The position numbers were made by a program, and so were the translations under genes. The notes beneath the pieces were generated by a model that ran no database searches, was not told the origin of the DNA, and saw only the letters and a list, made by a program, of their open reading frames with translations. From an uncultured Aggregatibacter sp. (GTDB taxonomy: Bacteria > Pseudomonadota > Gammaproteobacteria > Enterobacterales > Pasteurellaceae): a DNA stretch of 64,000 nucleotides. The DNA lies in contig NZ_CABFLM010000126.1 of assembly GCF_901873365.1 (NCBI RefSeq), forward strand, positions 3,714-67,713, read 5' to 3'. This document shows positions 27,918-36,556 of this stretch, one piece after another; the stretch's first letter is position 1, and each line of letters opens with the position of its first letter.

Positions 27918-28258
27918 CAGTGTGCCGCCTCGTTTGCGTGGTTAATGTTGTATTTTGGAATTTCGACAACTAAATCTTCATCCCCAACAATACATTGGCA
28001 AGACAGTCGGCTGTCCATTTCTAAGCCCCAAGCTTTATCTAACATATCTTCTTCTTGATCGCTTGGTTCATTTAAAGAATCGCCTCCTTCACGCACCACC
28101 ACATGGCATGTGGTGCAAGCGCAAGAGCCATCGCAAGCGTGGTGAATTTCTACGCCAGCATTGAGCGCCAATTCAAGCAAATTGTCGCCGGCGGCGGCGT
28201 CAACTACCATGCCTTCCGGGCAAAATTCTTCATTGGGTAAAAAAATCACTTTTGGCAT
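27917..28258 (-). CDS. fdx: adrenodoxin-type [2Fe-2S] ferredoxin
   Basis: This 113-residue ferredoxin donates electrons in Fe-S cluster assembly. Cluster ligands are Cys42, Cys48, Cys51 and Cys87 (C-x5-C-x2-C and a distant Cys in RLSCQC); extra Cys46 and Cys89 are also present. The acidic helix EPSDQEEDMLDKA contacts partners such as IscS. It sits between hscA (10 bp gap) and iscX (1-nt overlap) within the isc operon. Confidence 0.96.
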   Translation of the reverse strand: MPKVIFLPNEEFCPEGMVVDAAAGDNLLELALNAGVEIHHACDGSCACTTCHVVVREGGDSLNEPSDQEEDMLDKAWGLEMDSRLSCQCIVGDEDLVVEIPKYNINHANEAAH

Positions 28259-28268
28259 TTTAACATCC

Positions 28269-30128
28269 TTACTTTCCTACAATATCGTCAACGGAGTGAC
28301 CTGCTAACGCGGTGCGAATGGATTTATCCATACGACGGGCAGCAAATTCCTGCGTTGCTAAATCCAGCGCTTTGATACCTTGTTTGATGGCAAGGGAATC
28401 ATCTTGCTGTTTTAATTGTTCTAACGAAATAATCGCGTTTTTGACCGCACTTAATTCGTCGTCATCTAATAAATCATAATCTTGTGCCAGAGCAGAGCGT
28501 ACGCTTTCCAGTACACGTTCCGCTTCTACGCGCTGTTCCGCCAATAAACGCGCTTGAATATCCTCTTTGGCGTTTTCCATGGAGGCTTTCAGCATGTTGG
28601 CAATTTCATTATCCGTTAAACCGTAAGACGGCTTCACCTGAATCGAGGATTGCACACCGGTGGTTTTTTCCATGGCGGTGACGCTGAGCAATCCATCGGC
28701 ATCCACTTGGTAGGTCACGCGAATATGTGCCGCACCCGCCGCCATCGGTGGAATACCGCGCAGCGTGAAGCGGGCAAGAGAGCGGCAATCGTTCACCAGT
28801 TCCCGTTCACCTTGTACGATATGCACCGACATCGCGGTTTGCCCGTCTTTGAACGTGGTAAATTCTTGCGCACGTGCCACAGGAATAGTGGTGTTGCGCG
28901 GAATGATTTTTTCCACTAAACCGCCCATGGTTTCGATGCCGAGGGAAAGCGGAATAACGTCCAGTAACAATAGCTCGGAATCCGGTTTGTTGCCGGCGAG
29001 AATATCGGCTTGAATCGCCGCGCCAAGGGCAACCACTTTATCGGGATCGATAGAGGTCAGCGGTTGTTTTTGGAAAAATTCACCCACTTGTTCGCGCACA
29101 TAAGGCACTCGGGTAGATCCACCCACCATCACCACTTCACGCACATCTTCCGTTTCTACGCCGGCATCTTTTAAGGCACGGCGACAAGCAAGTAAAGAAC
29201 GTTTAACCAACGGTTGAATCAGTTCGTTAAATTGTTCTCGGCTGATGTTGCCAAGCCAATTGCGATACTGAATTTTAGCTTCCGTTACGTGAGTTAATTC
29301 CACTTTAACGTGATTAGCTAATTCAATCAGTTCGCGATATTGGCTGTCATTTTCCGGTTTTACGGCAGATTGTTCGATAATCCAATTAGCTAAGACCAAA
29401 TCGAAATCATCACCGCCTAGCGCCGTGTCGCCGCCGGTCGCCAACACTTCAAACACGCCGCGGGAGAGGCGCAAAATGGAAATATCAAAGGTGCCACCGC
29501 CTAAATCATACACGGCAATCACGCCTTCTTGTCCGCTATCCAAGCCGTACGCAATGGCTGCCGCAGTCGGTTCGTTTAATAAACGCAGAACATTGAGCCC
29601 TGCCAATTTCGCCGCGTCTTTGGTACTTTGGCGTTGTGCATCATCAAAATAGGCAGGCACAGTAATTACTGCGCCGACAAGGTTTCCGCCCAAGCGTTGC
29701 TCACCAAGTGCGGTCAATTTTTTCAGTATTTCTGCGGAAATTTCAATCGGGCTACGTACACCTTGGTGTGTTGCTAATAAAGGCAAACCGTTTTCACTGG
29801 CGACAAATTGATAAGGTAAATTCGGATAACGTTGTTGAATATCCGCAAGACTGCGACCGATTAAGCGTTTGACGGAAATCACCGTATTTTGCGGATCTTG
29901 CGTGGCAAGTTCGGCGGCTTCGTAGCCGACAATCACGTTGTCATCTTTGCCAAAATGCACAACAGAGGGCAATAACGGACGATTTTGTTCGTCTAATAAA
30001 ACATCGCTGTGGCCGTTGCGTACGGTGGCAATCAGGGAGTTTGTGGTGCCGAGATCGATGCCCACGGCAAGTTTTTGTTGATGGGGTGCGGCACTTTGTC
30101 CCGGCTCTGCAATTTGAAGTAACGCCAT
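28269..30128 (-). CDS. hscA: Hsp70-type chaperone HscA
   Basis: This 619-residue specialised DnaK homologue binds the LPPVK motif of IscU and promotes cluster release. The nucleotide-binding domain starts AVGIDLGTTNSLIA (phosphate 1), with VYDLGGGTFDISIL (phosphate 2) and VVMVGGSTRVPYV (adenosine). The substrate-binding domain follows from about residue 390. As in other HscA proteins, the linker is followed by DVIPLSLGIETMGG. It follows hscB by 23 bp. Confidence 0.96.
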   Translation of the reverse strand: MALLQIAEPGQSAAPHQQKLAVGIDLGTTNSLIATVRNGHSDVLLDEQNRPLLPSVVHFGKDDNVIVGYEAAELATQDPQNTVISVKRLIGRSLADIQQRYPNLPYQFVASENGLPLLATHQGVRSPIEISAEILKKLTALGEQRLGGNLVGAVITVPAYFDDAQRQSTKDAAKLAGLNVLRLLNEPTAAAIAYGLDSGQEGVIAVYDLGGGTFDISILRLSRGVFEVLATGGDTALGGDDFDLVLANWIIEQSAVKPENDSQYRELIELANHVKVELTHVTEAKIQYRNWLGNISREQFNELIQPLVKRSLLACRRALKDAGVETEDVREVVMVGGSTRVPYVREQVGEFFQKQPLTSIDPDKVVALGAAIQADILAGNKPDSELLLLDVIPLSLGIETMGGLVEKIIPRNTTIPVARAQEFTTFKDGQTAMSVHIVQGERELVNDCRSLARFTLRGIPPMAAGAAHIRVTYQVDADGLLSVTAMEKTTGVQSSIQVKPSYGLTDNEIANMLKASMENAKEDIQARLLAEQRVEAERVLESVRSALAQDYDLLDDDELSAVKNAIISLEQLKQQDDSLAIKQGIKALDLATQEFAARRMDKSIRTALAGHSVDDIVGK

Positions 30129-30151
30129 GTTGTTTCTCGATATGCTTTACA

Positions 30152-30676
30152 TTAAAAATCTAAAAGAGTCTCTTCAACTCGCTCAATTTCTGCTTGAAGT
30201 TTTTTGATAAAACGTAATTTGTCTGTGATTGCCCGTGCAATGTCCCATTGTTGCGCATCAAGTGCGGTGGATAATTCGCTTAAAATGGCATGACGGATTT
30301 GGTTAATTTCTTGGGCAAATGCGGTTAATTCATCCGTGTCTTTACGGTTTTCGATATTTTCTAAGGTTTCACGCCATTCCATTTGCTGCATCAGAAAATC
30401 AATGTCGTTATTGCTTTTTTCTTCCGGATTTTCTGTTTCGCCGGTATTTATCGCAATAATGCTGTCAGCACGCGTAATCGGATCTTTTAAAATGCGCAGC
30501 GCATCATTAATTTCTGCTGATTTTTGTATCGCAAGACGTTGTTCTTGTGCGGACGCAGCCGAAAAATTATCCGGATGAAGGGACTTCTGCAGGGCTAAAT
30601 AACGTTCATTTAATAACGCACTGTCCACTTGAAAAGCAACGGGTAAATCAAATAAAGCAAAGGGATTGTTCATCAT
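30152..30676 (-). CDS. hscB: Hsp20-type J-domain co-chaperone HscB
   Basis: This 174-residue protein has an N-terminal J domain with the HPD motif at residues 34-36 and a C-terminal three-helix bundle that binds IscU. It stimulates HscA ATPase and delivers IscU. The ATG at 30676 is followed immediately by a second ATG; either may be used. iscA ends 8 bp before, which supports operon reading. Confidence 0.94.
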   Translation of the reverse strand: MMNNPFALFDLPVAFQVDSALLNERYLALQKSLHPDNFSAASAQEQRLAIQKSAEINDALRILKDPITRADSIIAINTGETENPEEKSNNDIDFLMQQMEWRETLENIENRKDTDELTAFAQEINQIRHAILSELSTALDAQQWDIARAITDKLRFIKKLQAEIERVEETLLDF

Positions 30677-30684
30677 CGTCTCAA

Positions 30685-31008
30685 TTACACGTTAAAACTT
30701 TCACCACAACCGCATTCGTCTTTGACATTCGGGTTGGTGAATTTGAAGCCTTCATTTAGGCCTTCTTTGACAAAGTCTAATTGGGTGCCATCTAAATACA
30801 CGAGACTTTTGGTGTCCACGATCACTTTTATGCCATGTTGTTCAAACACTTGATCGTCTTTGTTTAATGTGTCCACGAACTCCAGCATATAAGACAAGCC
30901 GGAGCAGCCGGAAGTTTTGATCCCCAAACGTAAACCAATCCCTTTCCCGCGTTTTTCTAAAAATGTTCTGGCGCGATTTGCTGCGCTTTCGGTTAATGTG
31001 ACTGACAT
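30685..31008 (-). CDS. iscA: iron-sulfur cluster assembly protein IscA
   Basis: This 107-residue A-type carrier has the three conserved cysteines: Cys35 in TSGCSGL, and Cys99 and Cys101 in DECGCGESF. It receives clusters from IscU and passes them to apo-enzymes, notably [4Fe-4S] proteins. It lies 190 bp after iscU, a gap filled by a large hairpin (see 31132-31198), an unusual interval in this operon. Confidence 0.96.
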   Translation of the reverse strand: MSVTLTESAANRARTFLEKRGKGIGLRLGIKTSGCSGLSYMLEFVDTLNKDDQVFEQHGIKVIVDTKSLVYLDGTQLDFVKEGLNEGFKFTNPNVKDECGCGESFNV

Positions 31009-31131
31009 ATTTTATTTCTCCAAAATCAAATGCTACTTAAGGGGTTCGCGGTGTTATAAGTAGACGGAAGTAACACTCAGGATATCAAAATACTCTATTC
31101 GTCATTATCGTCTTTCCTGACTTAAGGAAAA

Positions 31132-31198
31132 GACAAAGTGCGGTTTGTTTTCTCAGCATTTAAAAAATGCGTTGAAAACTGACCGCACTTTTATTGTC
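31132..31198 (-). terminator. long irregular hairpin between iscU and iscA
   Basis: Starting right after the iscU stop, the minus-strand RNA would pair AAAGTGCGGT with ACCGCACTTT, GTTTTC with GAAAAC and GCATTT with AAATGC, giving a 60-nt bulged stem-loop whose outer arms are uptake signals, extended by GACAA/TTGTC. The tail GTCTTTTCC is only partly T-rich. It may act as partial terminator or mRNA stabiliser, dividing iscRSU from iscA onward. Confidence 0.6.
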
Positions 31199-31582
31199 TT
31201 AAGAGCCTTTTTTTGCTTTGTAATCAGCAATCGCTGCTTTGATGGCATCTTCTGCCAAAATAGAGCAGTGTACTTTCACCGGCGGTAATTCGAGTTCTTC
31301 AGCAATTTGGCTGTTTTTGATTGCACCTGCTTCTTCTAAGGATTTACCTTTCACCCATTCAGTGATTAACGAGCTGGAAGCGATTGCGGAACCGCAGCCG
31401 TAGGTTTTGAATTTGGCGTCTTCGATAATACCTTCGTCATTTACACGAATTTGTAATTGCATCACGTCACCGCATGCCGGTGCGCCCACCATGCCGGTGC
31501 CGACGGCGCTGTCTTTTTTGTCCATAGAACCCACGTTACGTGGATTTTCGTAATGATCGATCACTTTTTCGCTGTATGCCAT
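31199..31582 (-). CDS. iscU: Fe-S cluster scaffold IscU
   Basis: This 127-residue scaffold assembles [2Fe-2S] clusters with sulfur from IscS. The ligands Cys37 (GAPACGD), Cys63 (TYGCGSA) and Cys106 (KVHCSIL) with Asp39 are present, and the HscA recognition motif LPPVK spans residues 99-103. The gap from iscS is 55 bp with AAGGAATA ahead of the ATG. Highly conserved and intact. Confidence 0.97.
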   Translation of the reverse strand: MAYSEKVIDHYENPRNVGSMDKKDSAVGTGMVGAPACGDVMQLQIRVNDEGIIEDAKFKTYGCGSAIASSSLITEWVKGKSLEEAGAIKNSQIAEELELPPVKVHCSILAEDAIKAAIADYKAKKGS

Positions 31583-31637
31583 TTTTTATTCCTTCCTAAA
31601 ATATTGTTTTTATTGGGCGTTTGTTTCGCCCGTCAAA

Positions 31638-32852
31638 TTAGTGAGCCGCCCACTCAATGGTGTTTAAGTCGATACCTTCTTTAAACATATCCCAAAGCGG
31701 AGACAATGCGCGTAATTTTTCTACCGCACTTTTCATTAAGCTGATGGTGTAGTCGATTTCTTCTTCGGTGGTGAAGCGACCTAAGGTAAAACGAATCGAG
31801 CTGTGTGCCAATTCATCATTGCGCCCTAACGCACGTAACACATAAGACGGTTCAAGGCTTGCAGAAGTACACGCGGAGCCGGAAGATACCGCGATGTCGC
31901 GTAATGCCATCATTAAGGATTCACCTTCCACATAGTTGAAACTGATGTTGAGGTTGTTGGCGACACGGTGTTCCATGGAGCCGTTAACGTAGGTTTCTTC
32001 GATATCTTTTAAACCGTTGTATAAACGATCACGAAGGGCTTTAATGCGTGGAATTTCTGTTGCCATTTCTTCTTTTGCGATGCGATAAGCTTCACCCATG
32101 CCCACAATTTGGTGGACAGGCAATGTCCCGGAACGCATGCCACGCTCATGACCGCCACCGTGAATAATGGCTTCTAAGCGGATACGTGGTTTACGACGTA
32201 CATATAAGGCTCCGATACCTTTTGGTCCGTATAATTTGTGGCTGGACATCGACATTAAATCGACCGGTAATTCGGCAAGATTGATCTCTACTTTGCCCAC
32301 GCTTTGGGTCGCGTCCACATGGAAAATGGTTTTATTCGCACGACATAATTCGCCGATAGCTTGAATATCCTGAATCACGCCGATTTCATTATTCACGTGC
32401 ATGATAGAAACTAAAATCGTATCTGGACGAAGTGCTGCTTTGAATTTTTCTAAATCGATTAAGCCGTCAGATTCCGGATCCAAATAGGTGACTTCAAATC
32501 CTTCACGTTCTAATTGGCGGCACGTATCCAACACCGCTTTGTGTTCGGTTTTGCAAGTGATAATGTGCTTGCCTTTGGTTTGATAAAAATGCGCCGCACC
32601 TTTGATTGCCAAGTTGTCTGATTCTGTTGCACCGGAAGTGAATACAATTTCACGGGAATCCGCACCAATGAGATCGGCAATTTGATTACGTGCAATATCA
32701 ACGGCTTCTTCTGCTTGCCAGCCGAATTTATGGGAACGCGATGCCGGGTTGCCGAAAACACCGTCAATGGTTAAATATTCCATCATTTTTTTTGCAACAC
32801 GTTCGTCCACCGGACAAGTCGCCGCATAATCCAAATAAATAGGTAATTTCAT
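31638..32852 (-). CDS. iscS: cysteine desulfurase IscS
   Basis: This is a 404-residue PLP enzyme that removes sulfur from cysteine for Fe-S clusters, tRNA thiolation and cofactors. It starts MKLPIYLDYAATCPVD, with the PLP Lys in SSHKLYGPKGIG and the persulfide Cys near position 328 in SSGSACTSAS. The C-terminus ending in NTIEWAAH is the typical tail that contacts IscU. It follows iscR by 37 bp. Confidence 0.97.
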   Translation of the reverse strand: MKLPIYLDYAATCPVDERVAKKMMEYLTIDGVFGNPASRSHKFGWQAEEAVDIARNQIADLIGADSREIVFTSGATESDNLAIKGAAHFYQTKGKHIITCKTEHKAVLDTCRQLEREGFEVTYLDPESDGLIDLEKFKAALRPDTILVSIMHVNNEIGVIQDIQAIGELCRANKTIFHVDATQSVGKVEINLAELPVDLMSMSSHKLYGPKGIGALYVRRKPRIRLEAIIHGGGHERGMRSGTLPVHQIVGMGEAYRIAKEEMATEIPRIKALRDRLYNGLKDIEETYVNGSMEHRVANNLNISFNYVEGESLMMALRDIAVSSGSACTSASLEPSYVLRALGRNDELAHSSIRFTLGRFTTEEEIDYTISLMKSAVEKLRALSPLWDMFKEGIDLNTIEWAAH

Positions 32853-32889
32853 TATTCACTCCTAAATAGTTTTATTTTAAACCGCACTT

Positions 32890-33372
32890 CTAGCTATGTT
32901 GTGGGGCATTTGTAATCACGAGTAGATTTTCAAAATCCTCGTGTTTATGATGACGAACATTTTGTTTCTCTTTATGTTGAGAAACCAATTCCGCCAAAGT
33001 AATTTCATTGAGGAAATCGGCAATGCGTTGGCTAAGTTTGTCCCATAATTTGTGTGTGAGACATTCGCTTCCATTTTGGCAATTACCTTTCCCTAGGCAT
33101 TTGGTGGTATCGATATTTTCATTAACAGCAGCGATGATCATGCCGATGGAAATTTCATCAGGCGCATAACCCAATTTATAACCACCGCCCGGACCGCGTA
33201 CGCTTTTGACTAAATGATTGCGACGTAGCTTAGCGAATAATTGTTCTAAGTAAGAAAGAGAAATGTTTTGGCGCTCGGAAATATCAGATAAACTTACGGG
33301 CCCATCATTGGCATGAATGGCAATATCGAGAATTGCGGTGACTGCATAACGACCTTTTGAGGTTAATTTCAT
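32890..33372 (-). CDS. iscR: Rrf2-family Fe-S sensing regulator IscR
   Basis: This 160-residue regulator has an N-terminal winged helix (MKLTSKGRYAVTAILDIA, SYLEQLFAKLRR) and the cluster ligands Cys92, Cys98, Cys104 with His107. With a [2Fe-2S] cluster it represses its own operon at type-1 sites; without cluster it acts at type-2 sites. A matching type-1 dyad lies over the promoter at 33408-33439. First gene of iscRSUA-hscBA-fdx-iscX. Confidence 0.97.
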   Translation of the reverse strand: MKLTSKGRYAVTAILDIAIHANDGPVSLSDISERQNISLSYLEQLFAKLRRNHLVKSVRGPGGGYKLGYAPDEISIGMIIAAVNENIDTTKCLGKGNCQNGSECLTHKLWDKLSQRIADFLNEITLAELVSQHKEKQNVRHHKHEDFENLLVITNAPQHS

Positions 33373-33407
33373 CTTTTATGTTCCTAAATAATAAACTAAA
33401 CAAAGAA

Positions 33408-33439
33408 ATCTTACATTGTTGACTTTTACAGTCAACTAT
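33408..33439 (-). promoter_or_regulatory. isc operon promoter with IscR type-1 operator
   Basis: On the minus strand TTGACT (33430-33435), a 16-bp spacer and TAAGAT (33408-33413) form a sigma-70 promoter. A 25-bp dyad at 33415-33439, ATAGTTGACT and AGTCAACAAT around 5 bp, covers the -35 and spacer. This fits the IscR type-1 consensus, so holo-IscR would block RNA polymerase. The site lies in the 74-bp gap between trmJ and iscR. Confidence 0.75.
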
Positions 33440-33446
33440 TATTCTT

Positions 33447-34166
33447 TTACGATTTAAGCTTTTTTCTCACCGCACTTAGCATTCCAAGCAGAATATTGAG
33501 CTCTGTTTTTTCCAACTCGGCACGACCATATAAACGACGGAGTTTTTGTATAACTCCTTGATTTTGAATAAAGCCAAGGGATTGATAAAGCTGCTCCGTA
33601 TGATGATAAAAATATTCCAGTTCCTGCATCGATGGATAAATATCGGCATTGACGGATGTGGCTTTCGCTTCTGTCGTGGTGGCTAAATAAGCCATGCGTA
33701 TTTCATAACTGATCAATTGCACTGCCATAGCAAGATTAAGCGACGCATAATCAGGATTGGCAGGGATAGCGACGTGATAGTGGCATTTGAGCAATTCTTC
33801 ATTGGTCAACCCCACACGTTCACGCCCAAAGACAATCGCAACTTTTCCGTTTATTGCATGGTGAATGGCTTTTTCACCACATTCGCGCGGCTCAATCAGC
33901 GAGTTTTGCAAATGACGCAATCTTGCGCTGGTACCAATCACTAAAGAACAATCGGCAACCGCTTCGGAAAAAGTGTTGACGACAACCGCACTTTTCACGA
34001 TATCTTCCGCACCGGCAGCCAGCGCAATCGCTTGATCGTCTATGCCTTGTTTCGGTGCCACCAACACCAAATCGGTTAATCCCATTGTTTTCATTGCCCG
34101 CGCTGCAGAGCCGATATTGCCACTGTGCGAGGTTTCAATTAAAACAATTCGAATATTTTCCAACAT
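33447..34166 (-). CDS. trmJ: tRNA (cytidine/uridine-2'-O)-methyltransferase TrmJ
   Basis: This is a 239-residue SPOUT-family enzyme that methylates the 2'-O of nucleotide 32 in tRNAs. The knotted SAM-binding elements are visible: VFGRERVGLTNEEL and ANPDYASLNLAMAVQLISYE. The frame is open to 34208, but ATG 34166 (MLENIRIVLIETSHSGN) matches the conserved family start. It lies upstream of iscR on the same strand, the usual gammaproteobacterial context, and diverges from suhB. Confidence 0.94.
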   Translation of the reverse strand: MLENIRIVLIETSHSGNIGSAARAMKTMGLTDLVLVAPKQGIDDQAIALAAGAEDIVKSAVVVNTFSEAVADCSLVIGTSARLRHLQNSLIEPRECGEKAIHHAINGKVAIVFGRERVGLTNEELLKCHYHVAIPANPDYASLNLAMAVQLISYEIRMAYLATTTEAKATSVNADIYPSMQELEYFYHHTEQLYQSLGFIQNQGVIQKLRRLYGRAELEKTELNILLGMLSAVRKKLKS

Positions 34167-34319
34167 GATCATTTTTATCTTATTCAATAGCGGGGCGTAT
34201 TCTACCATAAATACCCCTTGTTTTTAGTCAACAATTCTAAAAATTTTTCTGATAGCTATTTTCTTTTAAATCTCTTATAATTTCGCACCTAAATTGTTCT
34301 TTAAAATCCGGTGGAATCT

Positions 34320-35120
34320 ATGAATCCTATGTTAAATATCTCGATTCGTGCAGCACGAAAAGCAGGCAATATTATTGCAAAAAATTATGAGCGTCGTGAC
34401 GACATCATCACGATGGAAAAAGGTAAAAACGATTATGTGACTAATGTCGATAAAGCTTCGGAAGAAGCCATTATTGAGGTCATCAAAAAATCTTACCCTA
34501 ACCATACCATCATCACTGAAGAAAGTGGTGCGTTAGAGGGCAGTGATAACGATGTTCAATGGGTGATTGATCCGCTGGATGGCACCACAAACTTTGTAAA
34601 AGGTTTGCCTCATTTCTCCGTTTCTATTGCTATTCGTGTTAAAGGCCGCACCGAAGTGGGCGTGGTTTATGATCCTATCCGTAACGAATTATTTACTGCT
34701 GTGCGCGGTGAAGGCGCAAAATTAAATGACCTACGTTTACGCGTGGAAAATAAGCGTGATTTATCTGGCGCTGTACTTGCCACCGGTTTTCCGTTTAAAC
34801 AAGCTAAATATATGCCAATGCAATTTCGCATGATGGAAAGTCTTATTCAAGAGGTGGCTGATTTCCGTCGCACCGGTTCTGCAGCGTTAGATCTTTGCTA
34901 TGTGGCAGCCGGTCGTGTTGACGGCTATTTTGAATATGGCATTAAAGCTTGGGATGTGGCAGCTGGCGATTTAATCGTTCGTGAGGCAGGCGGTATCGTG
35001 ACCGACTATCATGCCGGTCATAGTTACTTAAAAGCCGGCCATATTGTTGCCGCAGCACCACGCGTGTTAAAAGAAATGTTGAATAACATTCAGCCTTGCT
35101 TAGCCGAAGATTTAAAATAA
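34320..35120 (+). CDS. suhB: inositol monophosphatase family protein SuhB
   Basis: This 266-residue Mg-dependent phosphatase carries EESG (metal), WVIDPLDGTTNFVKGLPHF (active-site Asp pair and Thr) and KAWDVAAGDLIVREAGG. SuhB is also a component of the rRNA transcription antitermination complex with Nus factors. A GTG nine bases upstream is in frame, but ATG 34320 (MNPMLNIS) fits the E. coli start. It diverges from trmJ and ends at a strong paired-USS terminator. Confidence 0.94.
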   Translation: MNPMLNISIRAARKAGNIIAKNYERRDDIITMEKGKNDYVTNVDKASEEAIIEVIKKSYPNHTIITEESGALEGSDNDVQWVIDPLDGTTNFVKGLPHFSVSIAIRVKGRTEVGVVYDPIRNELFTAVRGEGAKLNDLRLRVENKRDLSGAVLATGFPFKQAKYMPMQFRMMESLIQEVADFRRTGSAALDLCYVAAGRVDGYFEYGIKAWDVAAGDLIVREAGGIVTDYHAGHSYLKAGHIVAAAPRVLKEMLNNIQPCLAEDLK

Positions 35121-35130
35121 GACGAAAATC

Positions 35131-35165
35131 GACCGCACTTTCCACCCAAAGTGCGGTCGTTTTTT
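35131..35165 (+). terminator. paired-USS terminator after suhB
   Basis: GACCGCACTTT and AAAGTGCGGTC form a perfect 11-bp stem with a 6-nt loop, then GTTTTTTT. Both arms are DNA uptake signals, and it starts 10 bp after the stop codon. Confidence 0.9.
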
Positions 35166-35187
35166 TACGTTCCGTGTGTGGTTTGTT

Positions 35188-35209
35188 CGTGCATCAAGAT
35201 GCACGCTAC
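35188..35209 (-). repeat. single REP-like palindrome upstream of metK
   Basis: Core CGTGCATCAAGATGCACG followed by CTAC, the inverted, CATC-type unit. It is preceded by the same flanking phrase TTCCGTGTGTGGTTTG seen at the larger clusters, so it is a solo remnant of a cluster unit. Confidence 0.85.
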
Positions 35210-35243
35210 GCATAAAATCGATAAAAATCCCACCTGAATTACC

Positions 35244-35287
35244 TTGCGTTTTAGGGCTAAAGGCGTATTATAGCCGTCTAGATGTAA
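35244..35287 (+). promoter_or_regulatory. metK promoter with MetJ-like box
   Basis: TTGCGT (35244-35249), a 16-bp spacer and TATTAT (35266-35271) make a plausible sigma-70 promoter. At 35272-35287, AGCCGTCT followed by AGATGTAA matches 12 of 16 positions of two tandem MetJ boxes (AGACGTCT). It overlaps the expected start site, fitting SAM-dependent repression of SAM synthetase. Promoter likely; operator moderate. Confidence 0.5.
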
Positions 35288-35343
35288 ATCCCTCTAAACA
35301 TCTTTGCGTTTGTTATTACACAGAATTATTTTTGGAGAAGAGT

Positions 35344-36498
35344 ATGAGTCAATATTTATTTACGTCCGAGTCCGTTTCTGAAGGGCATCCGGATAAAATC
35401 GCCGATCAAATTTCTGATGCGGTATTAGATGAAATCATTAAACAAGATCCGAAAGCCCGTGTTGCCTGCGAAACCTATGTGAAAACCGGGATGGCATTAG
35501 TGGGCGGTGAAATCACCACCTCTGCTTGGGTTGATATTGAAAACTTAGCGCGTGAAGTGATTTGCGACATTGGCTATACCAGCTCTGAAATGGGCTTTGA
35601 TGGTCGTTCTTGCGCGGTATTAAATGCGATTGGCAAACAATCTGCCGACATCAACCAAGGCGTGGATCGTGAAAGTCCGTTAGACCAAGGTGCAGGCGAC
35701 CAAGGCATTATGTTTGGTTATGCCACCAATGAAACCGATGTGTTCATGCCGGCCGCTATCACTTATGCGCACCGTTTAATGGAACGCCAAGCACAAGTGC
35801 GTAAAAGCGGCAAATTAGATTGGTTGCGCCCGGATGCTAAAAGCCAATTAACCTTTAAATATGAAGATCACAAGATTGTCGGCATTGATGCCGTGGTGCT
35901 TTCTACTCAACATGCTGAAACCATCAGCCAAAAAGACTTGCACGAAGGCGTGATGGAAGAAATCATCAAACCGGTATTGCCGGCGCATTGGTTATCCAAA
36001 GATACCAAATATTTCATTAACCCAACCGGTCGTTTCGTTATCGGTGGCCCTATGGGTGACTGCGGTTTAACCGGTCGTAAAATTATTGTGGATACTTACG
36101 GCGGCGCAGCCCGTCATGGTGGCGGTGCATTCTCCGGTAAAGACCCGTCGAAAGTTGACCGCTCTGCTGCTTATGCTGCCCGTTATGTGGCAAAAAACAT
36201 CGTTGCAGCAGGCCTTGCCGATCGTTGTGAAATCCAACTTTCCTATGCGATTGGTGTGGCTGAACCGACATCTATCATGATCGAAACTTTCGGCACAGGC
36301 AAAGTTGCCAATGAATTGTTGGTCAATTTAGTGCGTGAATTCTTTGATTTACGTCCGTACGGCTTAATCAAAATGTTAGATTTAATCCAACCGATTTATC
36401 GCCAAACAGCGGCTTATGGTCACTTTGGTCGTGAACAATTCCCTTGGGAAAAAATCGATCGCGCAGCAGACTTACGTGCTGCGGCAGGATTAAAATAA
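35344..36498 (+). CDS. metK: S-adenosylmethionine synthetase
   Basis: This 384-residue enzyme makes SAM from methionine and ATP. Motifs: SEGHPDKIADQISDAVLD at the start, GAGDQGIMFGYATNET (ATP/methionine loop) and GGGAFSGKDPSKVDRS (P-loop-like). ATG 35344 follows GGAGAAG and gives the E. coli length; the longer upstream frame runs through the repeat and promoter and is not used. No SAM riboswitch structure is seen in its leader. Confidence 0.97.
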   Translation: MSQYLFTSESVSEGHPDKIADQISDAVLDEIIKQDPKARVACETYVKTGMALVGGEITTSAWVDIENLAREVICDIGYTSSEMGFDGRSCAVLNAIGKQSADINQGVDRESPLDQGAGDQGIMFGYATNETDVFMPAAITYAHRLMERQAQVRKSGKLDWLRPDAKSQLTFKYEDHKIVGIDAVVLSTQHAETISQKDLHEGVMEEIIKPVLPAHWLSKDTKYFINPTGRFVIGGPMGDCGLTGRKIIVDTYGGAARHGGGAFSGKDPSKVDRSAAYAARYVAKNIVAAGLADRCEIQLSYAIGVAEPTSIMIETFGTGKVANELLVNLVREFFDLRPYGLIKMLDLIQPIYRQTAAYGHFGREQFPWEKIDRAADLRAAAGLK

Positions 36499-36505
36499 TC
36501 CTCCC

Positions 36506-36551
36506 GTGAAAATAAAATCCTAATGCGCTTTTGCCCGTTAGGATTTTTTTT
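36506..36551 (+). terminator. metK terminator, first copy of a duplicated segment
   Basis: AAAATCCTAA and TTAGGATTTT pair in a stem around GCGCTTTTGCCCG and are followed by a T run. A near-identical 46-bp segment (two differences) recurs at 36882-36927 on the other side of the palindrome array. Confidence 0.85.
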
Positions 36552-36556
36552 GAATC

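Noticed and set aside
35170..35343. SAM riboswitch upstream of metK
   Set aside because: No SAM-I/II/III-type conserved core or pseudoknot partner is seen; a promoter with a MetJ-like box explains the leader.
35176..35343. 56-residue N-terminal extension of MetK
   Set aside because: It would run through a REP unit and the promoter; the family starts at MSQYLFTSE and ATG 35344 has a good ribosome-binding site.
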